64,000 bases of DNA from Flaveria trinervia (GCA_025506515.1 CM046452.1:69892580-69956579); one strand, 5' to 3'. Positions 21,315 through 33,485 are shown, counted from the stretch's first letter. Numbers and translations are program-made. Notes: generated from the letters alone by a model not told the origin.

Positions 21315-21744
21315 CGCTTGAGCTAGGAACGGAACGTACTTTTGGCATACGTACTTTTGAGATTGAGAACACGACATGAGGTTGAGCTTTTTGGGAGAAG
21401 TTTTGCTGAAGATTTTGAGAGTTTTACCATTGGTGAGTGGAATTCGAATAAACTTATCATAGCAAACAATTTCGGCACGATGCAAGGCTAACCAATCCAT
21501 GCCTACTATGATGTCGAAACTTCCCATTTGCATCGGGATGAGGTCAATTGAGAATTTACGCTTACAAAGAGTGAGTATGCAATTGCAGATGACCGAATCG
21601 ATAGTGATTGAGCTACCATTGGCGACTTCGACAAAAAGGTCGAGAAAGTTTAGTACAGGGTACGGCAAGGGTTGATTCAAATTTAAATGAAATACAACTC
21701 CTATGAACTCCGGTATGGAATAAAATTGAAGCAAAATGCTCATT
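21315..21744 (-). pseudogene. Gypsy aspartic protease, active site altered
   Basis: The minus strand encodes a retropepsin-like region: NGTFLINEHFASILFHTGVH (from about 21760), followed in another frame by VNGSS-like text and FDIIVGMDWLALHRAEIVCY, the conserved C-terminal block. The catalytic DTG triplet is HTG, so the catalytic Asp is lost. A frame switch near 21690 separates the halves. Confidence 0.8.
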
Positions 21745-22678
21745 AATTAAAAACGTACCGTTCACCACATCGTTGGCAACTTGGGCTTGGTTGACATTCA
21801 TCATAAAAGCATGCCCTTTGTTGCCATGGGTGACTTGTGGAGCTTGCGAAGGCCGGGGAGGAGGAGCTTGAATTGATTGGAGTGGTTGAACCGGAGGAGC
21901 CATGAGTTGTGGGACTTGAGGTTGGTAAGTTTGCAATTGGTAGGCTTGAGTTGTGTAGTATGGTGCGGGCATGATTTGGGCTTGATTTGCAAAAGTGAGT
22001 CGGGGACAAGCATTGCAGAAATGATTTGGGTCTCCACAATTGAAACAAGCTCTCGATTGAGGAGGAGTTTGAGCAAAAGGCATGGGTCGGTTTTGAGGAT
22101 TATGCGAAACAAACCTTGGTAGAGTGGTTTGTCCACGGGAGGCTTCACGACACACATTGCTAAGGTGGTCGTAACGATTGCAATTTGAGCATTGGCGACA
22201 AGTGGAGTAAGATGGGTGGTGGCGTTGACAAGTGTTGCACAAGGGATGGGGACCGGTGTAAGGTTTTCAATTTTGGGCAGCTTGAGATTGAGATTGGGGT
22301 TGATTGGGTGAGTGACAGCAAAGTTTCGATGGTTCGGTTTATGCTTCTTTTTAGAGTGGTGAGATGAGTTGGAGTAATTGATGGATTGGGGTTGGGCTTC
22401 AACTTTGGAGCTTGGAGATGGATCGGTGATGGCCTTGACATTTGGTTCCTTGGAATCCTTTCGGGATAAATTCCCCGCTTTGACATGGTTCTCCGAAAGG
22501 GCGGCGGCAAGAGTGATCACATCATTAAGCGTTTGTGGCTTGCTACTCATGATGGAATCTCGGATTTGCATTGGCAAACCCGAAACGTACTTGTCGATTT
22601 CCTTCTCGAGTGGGGTAACCAAATGGGGCACTAGAAGGCTAAGCTCGTGGAAGCGGTTGAGTAAGCGGAGTTGTTACC
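21745..22678 (-). pseudogene. Gypsy gag C-terminal half with zinc knuckles
   Basis: It begins at the Copia boundary with RLLNRFHELSLLVPHLVTP (end of the capsid domain) and PMQIRDSIMS. A low-complexity basic/Ser-Pro linker follows, then, in another frame, CNTCQRHHPSYSTC, CSNCNRYDHLSNVC and CFNCGDPNHFCNAC. The last two fit C-x2-C-x4-H-x4-C. A Pro/Gln-rich tail leads to the protease. The core of the capsid domain (I estimate 150 or more residues) is missing between this part and the N-terminal part at 42997-43145. Confidence 0.85.
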
Positions 22679-22778
22679 TGTTGGACCAAAAGAACCAATG
22701 AGTCAGATCAGAAAAACCTTTAAGTCCCACAAGACATCACAACAACTGCTGAAGACTTGATCAGATGTTTGATAAAGT

Positions 22779-23012
22779 CTGAAGATCAACAGCTGAAGAC
22801 TAAAGTACTGAAGACTTCAACAGCTGAAGAACAAAGTCTGAAGATCAACAGCTGAAGACTAAAGTACTAAAGACTTCAACAGCTGAAGACTAAAGTCTGA
22901 AGATCAACAGCTGAAGACTAAAGTACTGAAGACTTCAACAGCTGAAGACCAAGGTCTGAAGATCAACAGCTGAAGACTAAAGTACTGAAGATCAACAGCT
23001 GAAGTACAAAGA
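22779..23012. repeat. ~59-bp tandem repeats in LTR1 U3
   Basis: About four units begin TCTGAAGATCAACAGCTGAAG and contain TAAAGTACTGAAGACTTCAA. CAGCTG recurs about every 25-35 bp. Equivalent arrays lie at about 32440-32700 and 42155-42420, each with one extra half unit. Confidence 0.88.
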
Positions 23013-23351
23013 CCGAAGACATCAGCTGAAGACATCAGCTGATGACAACAACTGAAGTTCAAGAAGTCCAAGTACTGAAGCCTTCAGAGTTTGTCACAAC
23101 AGCTGAAGAAGCATTCTTCAGTTGTTGTGATGGTTTCCTTTCAGTAGTTTTCTTTTCTATTTCAGTACTTGTAAAACGACTGAAGAGCATGTTCTTCGGT
23201 CGTTGTTGTTTCAGTAGTTTCTTTTCAGTAGTTGTAGTGATAGTTGACACTTGGTATTTTTGTAAGAAGATGTCAGTTGTTTAACATCTTTAGTAGTTGT
23301 GTTAACTTTCAGTAGTTAAATAACAGTTAGATGTCACTGTCAAATGACATC

Positions 23352-23378
23352 AGCTGACGTCAGCTTCCCTTATAAAAG
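23352..23378 (+). promoter_or_regulatory. LTR core promoter: 14-bp palindrome + TATA box
   Basis: AGCTGACGTCAGCT (23352-23365) is a perfect palindrome with the bZIP/CRE core TGACGTCA. It is followed six bases later by TATAAAAG (23371-23378). The arrangement is identical in LTR2 (33044-33070) and LTR3 (42761-42787). Confidence 0.75.
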
Positions 23379-23587
23379 GAAAGATGACCTAATTGTAACG
23401 TTGCGTGAAAGCCAGCCGAAGCGTGTATTGAATGAATATATTCCTTTTGGTAGAAATTCTCTCTCTATAACAAACATTGTTTCATTGATAAATTTAGTGT
23501 GTTCTTGTTTAAATTTGTTAATTCGTGGGCTCATTCCGCTGCAAATCCAATCTAATTGATCAAACTAGATGCTGAGATCCTAACAAA

Positions 23588-23599
23588 TGGTATCAGAGC
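23588..23599 (+). other. Primer binding site, Copia copy 1
   Basis: TGGTATCAGAGC lies two bases after LTR1. It is the tRNA-Met type. Confidence 0.9.
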
Positions 23600-23795
23600 A
23601 GGTTAATCATTGATCAATTTAACAATTGATCATTGAAACTGTTCTTTTGCTATCTACGTTTGATCGAATTAGCAAATTTGCAAGAATCAGTTATAGAGAT
23701 AGAGTTTCTGTTGCTTCTGGCCATTTTGTTTGAGGTTCTAAGTGGTTTTGAGCTAGATTTAATTTGTTTACCTTGAATTTGTCTGAATTCTGAAT

Positions 23796-26700
23796 ATGAC
23801 TACTCCTTCTAATGACCCTCATAATACTGGTTCCTCAACCAAGCCTCTGATGTTGGTTAGGACTGAGTATAACATATGGCAACGAAGAATGCTCCATCAT
23901 CTGTTTGTTAACAGTTCAGGTTGTTGGACATCTGTGGTACATGGTCCACATAAGCCTATGGTGAACATCCGGAAACCAACAAATGGTTCCGAAGAAGAAG
24001 GAACAATACTCTGATGAGGATTGAAAACTGTTTGAGATTGATGCTAAAGCTCATGGAATTCTGGCCATGGCACTGCCTAATGAAATCTATTCTGGGCTTA
24101 TGCATCATGAAACTGCTCATGACCTCTGGAAGGCACTGAAAGAACAATTTGGTGTACTACTGGTGAGGTCTTAGCAAACAATAGGGAAATACTTGCCCAA
24201 CAATATGAGACATTTGCTCATAGGAAGGGTGAGACTCTGACTCAACAGTTTGAGCATTTTTCATGTTTGATCTCTGAGCTGAAAATGGTCAAACATGAAT
24301 ACACTAATAGCCAGATGAACCACAGATTCCTCATATCACTGCCTGAGAGATGGGACACATATACAATTGTCCTACGCTCTAATGCAAATCTGGATAGCCT
24401 ATCTCTCACCTAACTTCATGGGAAACTACTTACATTTGAAAGAGAGATAGAGCAGAAAAGGAAACTGGCATCATCAGGAAAGCTCACTGAAGACTTTGTA
24501 CCAGGGAACACTGCCTTGTCGGTCATGAGTCAGAATATGCTGCATCAGAAAGTAATTATGATGAGCATATAAATTTCTCTTCAAACAGTTCTGATCATGC
24601 ATTTGTGAGTGTTGATAGTCAGTCAGGCTGTAATAGTGACAATTTGTGCTTCATTATGGATGATTTGAAAGGTATAGTTGATGATGACTTAGAAGAGATG
24701 GATATTCTGAGCCAATGGCCTTGATTAATATCAGATCTCAGAAGTTCTACAAGAGAACTGGTAGGAAATTCCCTGGACTCTCTGGCAAAACCAAAGTTGG
24801 TTTTGACAAGAGTAAGTTGAGGTGTCACAAATGCCACAGGCTTGGGCACTTTGCAAGAGAGTGTAGATCATCTGGATCTAACTCCTCTGCACCCTTTGTG
24901 ACTTTTCCAAGTAATATTCAACAAAACAAAGGGCAACATCCTGCTAGTTCTGGTCATCAATCACAACCTCTATCTCCTGCATATTTTGTCCCTCAGGGTC
25001 CAATGCCATATCCATATCCCTGCTATTACATGCCACAAACCAGTCAAGTTCAAGTACCCATTGCTCAACAACCCCTGCTCTTCCTGAGCCTCAACCTTCC
25101 TAATCTCATCAACAATCTCAACCTCAACAACACAGCTTTTTCACCCTAGGAGTTGTTGACTGGAGAAGTTTACCAGATGATATGTCTAGTCATGAACAAC
25201 TGTTTTCTGGTGCTGGTCAACATGGTGGTGACAATCTTTTGGAAACCTTGCTCTTATGGCCCTGGAGTCTGCTGATACCTCATCTTCTAATGCCTTCACA
25301 CCACAGGTATCACAGGTATCCTCTGAGGCCAAAGCCAAGCTATGTTCTAAAACATGCATAGCTGCATTTGCATCTATTAGAGAAGCAAATGTAGCTTTAA
25401 TTAACAAGAACATTGAGCTAGAACAAATAATATCCAAAAGAAAAGCTGAATTTGAGTCTGTGCTTAATGATAAGAATGATAAGATTTACAAAATTAAATG
25501 CCAAATCACTGATGATAAGGCTAGGGAAGAGGTACTTCTAGAGAAGTACAGAGACCTCAAAGAAACACTTGCAGCTACCCAGGTAGAGTGTGATCGATGG
25601 GTACATTCCTGCAAGGGTTTTGAAATGCTTCTCAGTAAGCAGTCTGCTTCCAATATGAAGTTTGGAATTGGTTATAATCACACTGCTCCTCCTACAGATT
25701 TTACTCCAAGAGCAGAGGTAGAATCTGATGGAGAAAACAATAACCATCCTTTTCATCATGTGATCTACTATCTGATACAGCATCATCAGAGGTTGGAGTC
25801 AGCATTAATGCCTCCCAAAACCTATCAGCTGATGTTGATGGTTCAAATGCTGACACTCATATGATCAAACGGTTGATCACTCCAGGTGGTATTTCACAAA
25901 GTACTGAAAGTACAAAAGAGCAAGTCATAACCACCTGGAGAACAAACCCAAACTACTGCATGTACTAAAGTACAGAAAACTACCAGTAGAAAGGGTGGGA
26001 AAACTACTGAAGAAGATATCAAGAAAGCATGTACTGCAAGGAAGAAAACTGCTAGTACTGGTCGCAAACTGCTGAAGAATAAGTCTTCAGTAGTTTCGTC
26101 TTCTTCAGCAGATGATCAACTTAAGATGAAGAAAAAGCCATGTGAAATATATGGCTTATTCAATCATCTTACTGATGATTGCTGGTATAAAAAGGGCTCC
26201 AAACTCAAACACAATGAGAACCTTAAAAGAAAATGGATAAAATGAAAATTGAGTTTGAAACCAAGTTTGTACCAGCAACATCAAAACCTGTAACCCCAAC
26301 ATCATCATGTGATCTACTATCTGATACAGCACCATCAGAGGTTGGAGTCAGCATTAATGCCTCCCAAAACCTATCAGTTGATGTTGATGGTTCAAATGCT
26401 GACACTCACATGATCAAACGGTTGATCACTCCAGGTGGTATTTCACAAAGTACTGAAAGTACTAAAGAGCAAGTCAAACACCTAGAGAACAAACCCAAAC
26501 TACTGCATGTACTAAAGGACATAAAACTGCCAGTAGAAAGGGTGGGAAAACTACTGAAGAAGATATCAAGAAAGCATGTACTGCAAGGAAAAACTGCTAG
26601 TACTGGTCGCAAACTGCTGAAGAATAAGTCTTCAGTAGTTTCATCTCTTCTTCAGCAATGATCAACTTAATATGAAGAAAAAGCCATGTGAAATATGTGG

Positions 26701-26960
26701 CTTATTCAATCATCTTACTGATGATTGCTGGTATAAAAAGGGCTCCAAACTCAAACACAATGAGAACCTTAAAAGGAAAATGGATAAAATGAAAATTGAG
26801 TTTGAAACCAAGTTTGTACCAGCAACATCAAAACCTGTAACCCCAAAATCCAAAAAAAACCAAAAAGGAAGGGGTTAATCAGGCAACAGCTGAGGTTGCT
26901 CAAAGGGAGATGGTACAACACAGGAATCCATCAATTTCACGCACTAATATGTCTGATGAG
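23796..26960 (+). pseudogene. Copia copy 1 gag, multiple frameshifts
   Basis: Same gene as 33486-36675 but broken by many one- or two-base indels, in addition to the stops shared with copy 2 (for example TGA near 24024). Recognisable parts: gag start MTTPSNDPHNTGSSTKPLML, zinc knuckle CHKCHRLGHFARECR near 24820, coil at 25380-25640, and knuckle CEICGLFNHLTDDC in two copies (about 26130 and 26690) from an internal duplication. Indels cluster in homopolymers or short repeats (ACAAATGG vs ACAATGG, GCCAATGG vs GCCAAATGG), and substitutions are rare. That looks more like sequence error than ageing. Confidence 0.85.
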
Positions 26961-27199
26961 CTAAAGGCTTTATCATAGAATCAGACACAACTTGTTATGA
27001 TGGTTCAACATCTATTGGGAAGAGTCAACCAATTAGATGCTCCTATGCTGAAACCACAGAGAAGAAAATCCATGCCAAAGGATTCTTCTTCTTCACCATC
27101 TCCATCCCCTCAGGCTGTTCTTCATAGCAAATCTTTTAGTTTACCATCTGTTGATGTGAACAAACCCAAAACCAAAAGGTTTGGGTCTCAAAAACTAAC

Positions 27200-30100
27200 T
27201 AATTTATTATGATTGTAGGGTTCTTCAGCATGCCACAGTAGCATCTGGTATGTAGACAGTGGAGGATCTATGCATATGACAGGGAACAACTCTCTTCTTC
27301 ATGATTACTCTCAAAGAAAGAAGGGGTTTGTTTCTTTTGCAATGATGCTAAGGGTTACATCATTGGTAAAGGCTTTGTCTCCAATGGGGAAATAAGGTTT
27401 GATGATGTTAACCATGTGGAGAATCTCAAGTACAATCTCTTGAGTGTCAGTCAAATGTGTGATAAAGGTCATGTTGCTCTTTTCACCAGTCAGAACCGCA
27501 GGATTCTGTCATCCAAAGATCTGAGTTTGATTGATAAGGTGTTGGATGATCATACTCTCCTGAGGGCCAACAGGACAGGAAGAGTGTATGCCTTAGATCT
27601 TTCCAAGAAAATAGATCTCAAAGGCCATCCTTGCCTATTTTCCAAGGCTTCTCCTCAAGAATCTATTCTATGGCATAGAAGGCTGGGTCATGTGAATCTT
27701 AAAATCTTGAATCAGCTGATACATCATGGTTTAGTAAGGGGATTGCCTATGAAGGAGTTCAAATGTGAAGACAACTGCACTGCTTGTTTGAAAGGAAAAC
27801 AGCACAAAGTCTCATTCCCTCCTATTGAAGAACCGAAGTCAATTGCCTGCTTGCAATTACTACACATGGATATCTTTGGTCCTGTGAGAGTAATGAGTAT
27901 GGCAAAGAAGAAATACTGACTGGTAATTATGGATGATTACTCCAGATTTGTATGGACTTTCTTCTTGCATTCAAAGGATGAGGCTGCTCAGACGATTATA
28001 AACTTTATGTTGTATGTTGAGAAGCATATTCCCTATCTGTCAAGTGTATCAGAAGTGATAATGGAACAGAATTTAGAAACCATACACTTGATGATTTTTA
28101 TCTCTCAAAGGGAATCAAGAGGCAGTTTAGCATCCCAAGGACTCCAGAACAAAATGGAGTAGTAGAGAGAAAGAACAGAACCCTAATTGAAGCTGCAAGG
28201 TCCATGTTGGCTGACTCTGGTTTGCCACTGACCTTTTGGGTTGAAGCTGTTAACACAGCTTGCTATGTGCTGAATAGAGCCTTAGTAAATCAGAGGTTGA
28301 TGAAGACTCCATATGAAGTTCTACATCATTTGGCTCCTCTAATTTCATTTTTTAGAGCCTTTGGGTGTCCTTGTTTCATTCTCAACACAAAGGATCAACT
28401 CCAAAATTTGATCCTAAGGTGGATGCAGGGTATTTTGTTGGTTATTCATCTGCTTGCAAGGCATACAGAGTCTTCAACTGCAGAACAAAGATAGTTGAAG
28501 AGACTCCGCATGTGAAGTTTAATGAATCTCCAAAGGACAAGATTCCACAAAACCCTGTGGAGTTATTTGATTTGGACATACTGCAATATGTTCCTTATCA
28601 GGCTTCAGCTGTTGCTCCTGTCAACAGTTCTCCACCTGGTGGTATTGATGATGATGATAATATCAATACTCACCTATTCAAGTTTAGTGATCAACTGCTT
28701 GAGTCCACTAAACTTGATGTTCCTGTAGCTTCAGCAGTTCCATCCATAACAATGCTGATGAGATCTCTGCTTCCTCTACATCTTTTGATTTGCCATCTCA
28801 TTCTTGTTTCAAGAGTCTGCATCACCATCTGCTGCTGCTGAAGGTCCTACAAACACTTGCACAGATCTCATTGTTTATCAGCTGAAGAATCACCCAATGT
28901 CTCAAATCATTGGTGATATCAATGCTGGTGTTTCAACAAGAAGTCAATTGTCCAATTTCTGCTTCTATGCTCTCTTCATTAGTCAGCAAGAGCCAAAGAA
29001 CTATCACATTGCTTTAAGGGACAATGGATGGGTTGAAGCCATGCAGCTTGAGCTACTTCAGTTCAACAAGCAACAAGTGTGGGAACTGGTTCCTCTACTA
29101 CCCCCAGGTAAGTGTGCAATAGGCACTAAATGGGTGTTTAGGAATAAAACAAATGAAAATGGGCTTATTGTTAAGAACAAGGCCAGACTGGTTGTTCAGG
29201 GGTTTGCACAGGAAGAAGGTATTGATTATGATGAAACCTTTGCTCCTGTAGCCAGATTGGAGGCAATTAGATTGTTCTTAGCCTATGTTGTATTCCACAA
29301 TCTTAAAGTTTTTCAAATGGATGCTAAAAGTGCATTTTTATATGGTAAAATAAAAGAAGAGGTTTATGTGTGTCAACCGCCAGGTTTTGAGGATAATAAA
29401 CATCCAGATTGGGTATACAAGCTTGATAAGGCTCTTTATGGGTTGAAACAAGCTCCTAGAGCCTGGTATGAGACATTATCAAATTTTCTTCTTCAAAAAA
29501 TTTCACTAGAGGCTCCATAGATAAAACTTTGTTCATTAAGAAGGTGGATCAGCATAAGCTACTTGTTCAAATTTATGCTGATGATATTATTTTTGCATCC
29601 TCTGATCCCCAGTTGTGTGATGATTTTACCAAATTAATGCAAAAGAAGTTTGAAATGAGTGCAATAGGAGAATTACAGTTCTTTTTAGGATTGCAAATCA
29701 AACAAAAGCTAATGGGACTTTCATTCATCACTCTAATATACAAAAGATCTTTTGAATAAGTTTGATTTACAAAACTGTAAGCCCTGTTCTACTCTCATGT
29801 GCCACACCACTCAACTGGATACAGATCAGAAAGGTAAAGCTGTTGATGAAACACTTTACAGATGTATGATTGGGTCCTTGATGTACTTAACAGCTTCTAG
29901 ACTAGATATCTTGTTTGCAACTTGTGTTTGTGCTAGATTTCAGGCTGCTCCTAAAGAGTCTCATTTGATTGCAGTCTAGAGGATCTTTAGATATCTGCAA
30001 GGTACACAATCTCTAGGTTATGGTATTCCACTAGACACTCTGCAAATTAGTTGCTTTTTCTGATAGTGACTATGCAGGGTGTAAGTTAACGAGAAAGTCA

Positions 30101-30512
30101 ACTTCTGGTGGATGTCAATTCCTAGGCAACTGTTTGATTTCTTGGCAGAGTAAGAACAAACATCTGTTGCTACATCCACTGCTGAAGCAGAGTACATTGC
30201 TGCTGCAAGTTGTACATCTCAGGTACTCTGGCTTCAGAACCAACTTTTGGATTATGGCATTACAGAGACTAAGACTCCATTATTATGGACAGTGCTTCAG
30301 CTCTTTGCATTGTCAAGAATCCTATCCAGCATTCTAGGACCAAACATATTGAGATCAGACACCATTTTATTAGGGACTGTTTTGAAAAAGGTCTGATTGA
30401 TCCAAAGTTTGTGCCTAGTGCTGATGAGCTTGCAGACATTTTTACTAAGCCTTTGGATAATTCAACTTTCCAAAACCTAGTGTTAAGGCTTGGTATGCTA
30501 CAGCTAGAATAA
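27200..30512 (+). pseudogene. Copia copy 1 pol (PR-INT-RT-RH), frame-broken
   Basis: Protease WYVDSGGSMHMTG near 27250, integrase zinc region LWHRRLGHVN...C-x2-C (27670-27800), integrase core from 27929, RT WVFRNKTNENG and YADDIIFASS (29130-29610), RNase H tail ADIFTKPLDN near 30440. The breaks are single-base indels relative to 36915-40222 at about 28025, 28405, 28752, 28808, 29500, 29708 and 29745. The stops TGA (27917) and TAG (29977) are shared with copy 2. It is dead as read, possibly partly because of assembly errors. Confidence 0.9.
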
Positions 30513-31247
30513 GTGACAACTACTGATGATCTCAGTAAACAAGTACCGATGATCATTAGTAAACATGTCACAAATAAGTACTGATTCTGTTACAAACTAC
30601 TGATGTAGTTATAACTACTGATGTTAGTAAAAATATAAGTACTGATGTCCTATGAAACAACTGAAACAGCCAAAAAGACTGATGAGTAAGTGTTGAGGAC
30701 AGTATGAAACAGCTGAAAAGCTAAGAATTAATGAAATCTACTGATGGGAATTTTCTCTTCAGTTGTTTTACAACTGTTGTTTCATCTTAAACAACTAAAG
30801 CAAAACCAATGTCTTCAGTAGTTTCACAACTACTGATGACTAACACCAAGTCTTCAGTCGTTTACAACAACTGATGACAAAACCAATGTCTTCAGTAGTT
30901 TCACAACTACTGATGACTAACACCAAGTCTTCAATCGTTTACAACAACTGATGACAAAACCATGTCTTCTGAAACTACTGATGACTAACACCAAGTCCTC
31001 AGTTGTTTCTAACATCTGAAGTCAAACCCATGGTTTTCAGTAGTTTTATAACTGTTGATGCCTAAAACCAACACTTCAGTTGTTTTAACCTCTGAAGGTT
31101 AATACCACGTCATCAGTCGTTTAAAACTACTGATGATTACCAAACCCTTCAGTTGTTTTATAACCCATACCCTATAAATACCTAATCCTACAGAGCTTCA
31201 TTATCTCAAACCTAATTTTCAAAAACTCCGAACCTTCTCTCACATTA
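30513..31247 (+). repeat. Hairpin-rich spacer after RNase H, copy 1
   Basis: This untranslated spacer is full of short inverted repeats built from CAGTAGTT and AACTACTG (or CAGTCGTT and AACAACTG), about one every 45-55 bp from 30600 to 31165. A TATA-like CCTATAAATACC (31171-31182) and a CT-rich leader precede the extra ORF at 31248, so this may contain an internal promoter (inference). Confidence 0.7.
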
Positions 31248-32244
31248 ATGGCGACCATGCAGCTTAAACCAAGACACAACTGTGTTGCCTACCTTACCAA
31301 ATCACCTTTCTGGACGAAGTTTGATACTGCCATTGATCTAATGGTCCATTCTCTATACAAAACGGCCTTCCTTATCAATCCTACCATTTATGTCGAATCC
31401 CTAAATCAGTTCTGGATGAACGTCACCCTTACCACTGGGGAGAATGACACCGAGTCTCTCCAGTCGTTCGTCAACTACCGTAAGGTGGTCATCACTCCGG
31501 CAATCATTCGCCAAACCTTACAACTGGATGATGCCACCTTCCCGCTGGATATTCAAAGGGCACCACTGATCTATCCTTTGCCCAACATGGATACCAGGGT
31601 ACCCTCAGTGCTTCTACCATCCTAAAGAAGCATTTCCATGACGCTGAACGCCTTATTTTTCATATGGTGAATGTCTGCCTAGCCCCTAAGACTTCTTCTT
31701 GGGATCAAATGTCAACCAAGTGGCAGCAGGTATTCTTCTCTATCCTTGAGCAACAAAACTTAAATTTTCTGAAATAATATTTCTTGAACTTAAGGATATG
31801 GCCTCAAAACCTATTGCTAACCGATGGATATTATATCCACGGTTCATAATGGCCATTATAGAGAACCAGTTGAAAGCTGAGGGACTTGTTGGCCTTGGAG
31901 TCCCTGCCATGGTTGTATTGCCTGAGGTATACTCCAGGCACAACTCAGACCAGTCACTCAAACAGGCTGCCAAGCTGCGAAAACCCACGCAGCTGGAACC
32001 CACAGCCACCACCTCCAAATCCAAAGTCCCCACCAAACCCAAACACAAGAAACCCAAAAAAGCTGCTCAGGGAGATGAGTCCCCTGAGGATGCCTCTGTA
32101 CCACAAATACAGGAAATACATACTGGTTATAACCCCCCAGTTATCTCCATGACTCAACCTGCTACAACTGCTCAGGCTTCCTCTCAACAGGAGCCTGCAG
32201 CAACCTCATTCGGGGCACCTATATCTAGAACCTTCCTCATTTGA
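31248..32244 (+). pseudogene. Extra ORF downstream of Copia pol, copy 1
   Basis: Same as 40962-41969, in two frames (31248-31625 and 31798-32244). The N-terminal part has NPTIYVESLNQFW and AIIRQTLQLDDATFP. The C-terminal part is Pro/Lys/Ser-rich. Frame is lost near 31600 and 31760 as in copy 2, with one extra difference near 31550 (TTCCCGCTGG vs TTTCCCGCTGG). Confidence 0.65.
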
Positions 32245-32341
32245 GCTGATCTAGAAGACAAAAAGACCAATCTTTCTGCCATAATAAGTGGGACATCTTC
32301 AATAAGCTTAAGGTTTTGGTTGCATTGGTTCAGGGGGAGTT

Positions 32342-33277
32342 TGTTGGACCAAAAGAACCAATGAGCTAGATCAGAAAAATCTTTAAGTCCCACAAGACAT
32401 CACAACAACTGCTGAAGACTTGATCAGATGTTTGACAAAGTCTGAAGATCAACAGCTGAAGACTAAAGTACTGAAGACTTCAACAGCTGAAGAACAAAGT
32501 CTGAAGATCAACAGCTGAAGACTAAAGTACTAAAGACTTCAACAGCTGAAGACTAAAGTACTAAAGACTTCAACAGCTGAAGACTAAAGTCTGAAGATCA
32601 ACAGCTGAAGACTAAAGTACTGAAGACTTCAACAGCTGAAGACCAAGTCTGAAGATCAACAGCTGAAGACTAAAGTACTGAAGATCAACAGCTGAAGTAC
32701 AAAGACCGAAGACATCAGCTGAAGACATCAGCTGATGACAACAACTGAAGTTCAAGAAGTCCAAGTACTGAAGCCTTCAGAGTTTGTCACAACAGCTGAA
32801 GAAGCATTCTTCAGTTGTTGTGATGGTTTCCTTTCAGTAGTTTTCTTTTCTATTTCAGTACTTGTAAAACGACTGAAGAGCATGTTCTTCGGTCGTTGTT
32901 GTTTCAGTAGTTTCTTTTCAGTAGTTGTAGTGATAGTTGACACTTGGTATTTTTGTAAGAAGATGTCAGTTGTTTACATCTTTAGTAGTTGTGTTAACTT
33001 TCAGTAGTTAAATAACAGTTAGATGTCACTGTCAAATGACATCAGCTGACGTCAGCTTCCCTTATAAAAGGAAAGATGACCTAATTGTAACGTTGCGTGA
33101 AAGCCAGCCGAAGCGTGTATTGAATGAATATATTCCTTTTGGTAGAAATTCTCTCTCTATAACAAACATTGTTTCATTGATAAATTTAGTGTGTTCTTGT
33201 TTAAATTTGTTAATTCGTGGGCTCATTCCGCTGCAAATCCAATCTAATTGATCAAACTAGATGCTGAGATCCTAACA
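32342..33277 (+). mobile_element. Copia LTR2 (936 bp), hybrid
   Basis: Shares with LTR3 the left-side markers GAGCTAGATC, GTTTGACAAAG and the extra ~32-bp repeat. Shares with LTR1 the right-side markers GTCAGTTGTTT, GAAAGCCAGCC, TTTTGGTAGAAA, AACATTGTTTC and CATTCCGCTGC. The switch lies between about 32600 and 32960. It serves both as 3' LTR of internal 1 and 5' LTR of internal 2. Confidence 0.93.
33044..33070 (+). promoter_or_regulatory. LTR2 core promoter: palindrome + TATA box
   Basis: AGCTGACGTCAGCT at 33044-33057 and TATAAAAG at 33063-33070. Confidence 0.75.
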
Positions 33278-33278
33278 A

Positions 33279-33290
33279 TGGTATCAGAGC
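33279..33290 (+). other. Primer binding site, Copia copy 2
   Basis: TGGTATCAGAGC lies one base after LTR2. Confidence 0.9.
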
Positions 33291-33485
33291 AGGTTAATCA
33301 TTGATCAATTTAACAATTGATCATTGAAACTGTTCTTTTGCTATCTACGTTTGATCGAATTAGCAAATTTGCAAGAATCAGTTTAGAGATAGAGTTTCTG
33401 TTGCTTCTGGCCATTTTGTTTGAGGTTCTAAGTGGTTTTGAGCTAGATTTAATTTGTTTACCTTGAATTTGTCTGAATTCTGAAT

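Larger units (their letters stand above)
22679..23585 (+). mobile_element. Copia LTR1 (907 bp)
   Basis: Starts TGTTGGACC and ends CCTAACA just before the primer binding site. It lacks a ~32-bp repeat block found in LTR2 and LTR3, which accounts for its shorter length. Confidence 0.93.

Noticed and set aside
22185..22701. Plus-strand ORFs over the gypsy gag region
   Set aside because: Antisense shadows of the minus-strand gag and linker.
23042..23284. 80-aa plus-strand ORF (repeated at 32735 and 42451)
   Set aside because: It lies in the Copia LTR U3 repeats, is low in information, recurs only because the LTR recurs, and upstream sequence is the tandem repeat. The opposite-strand ORF is a shadow.
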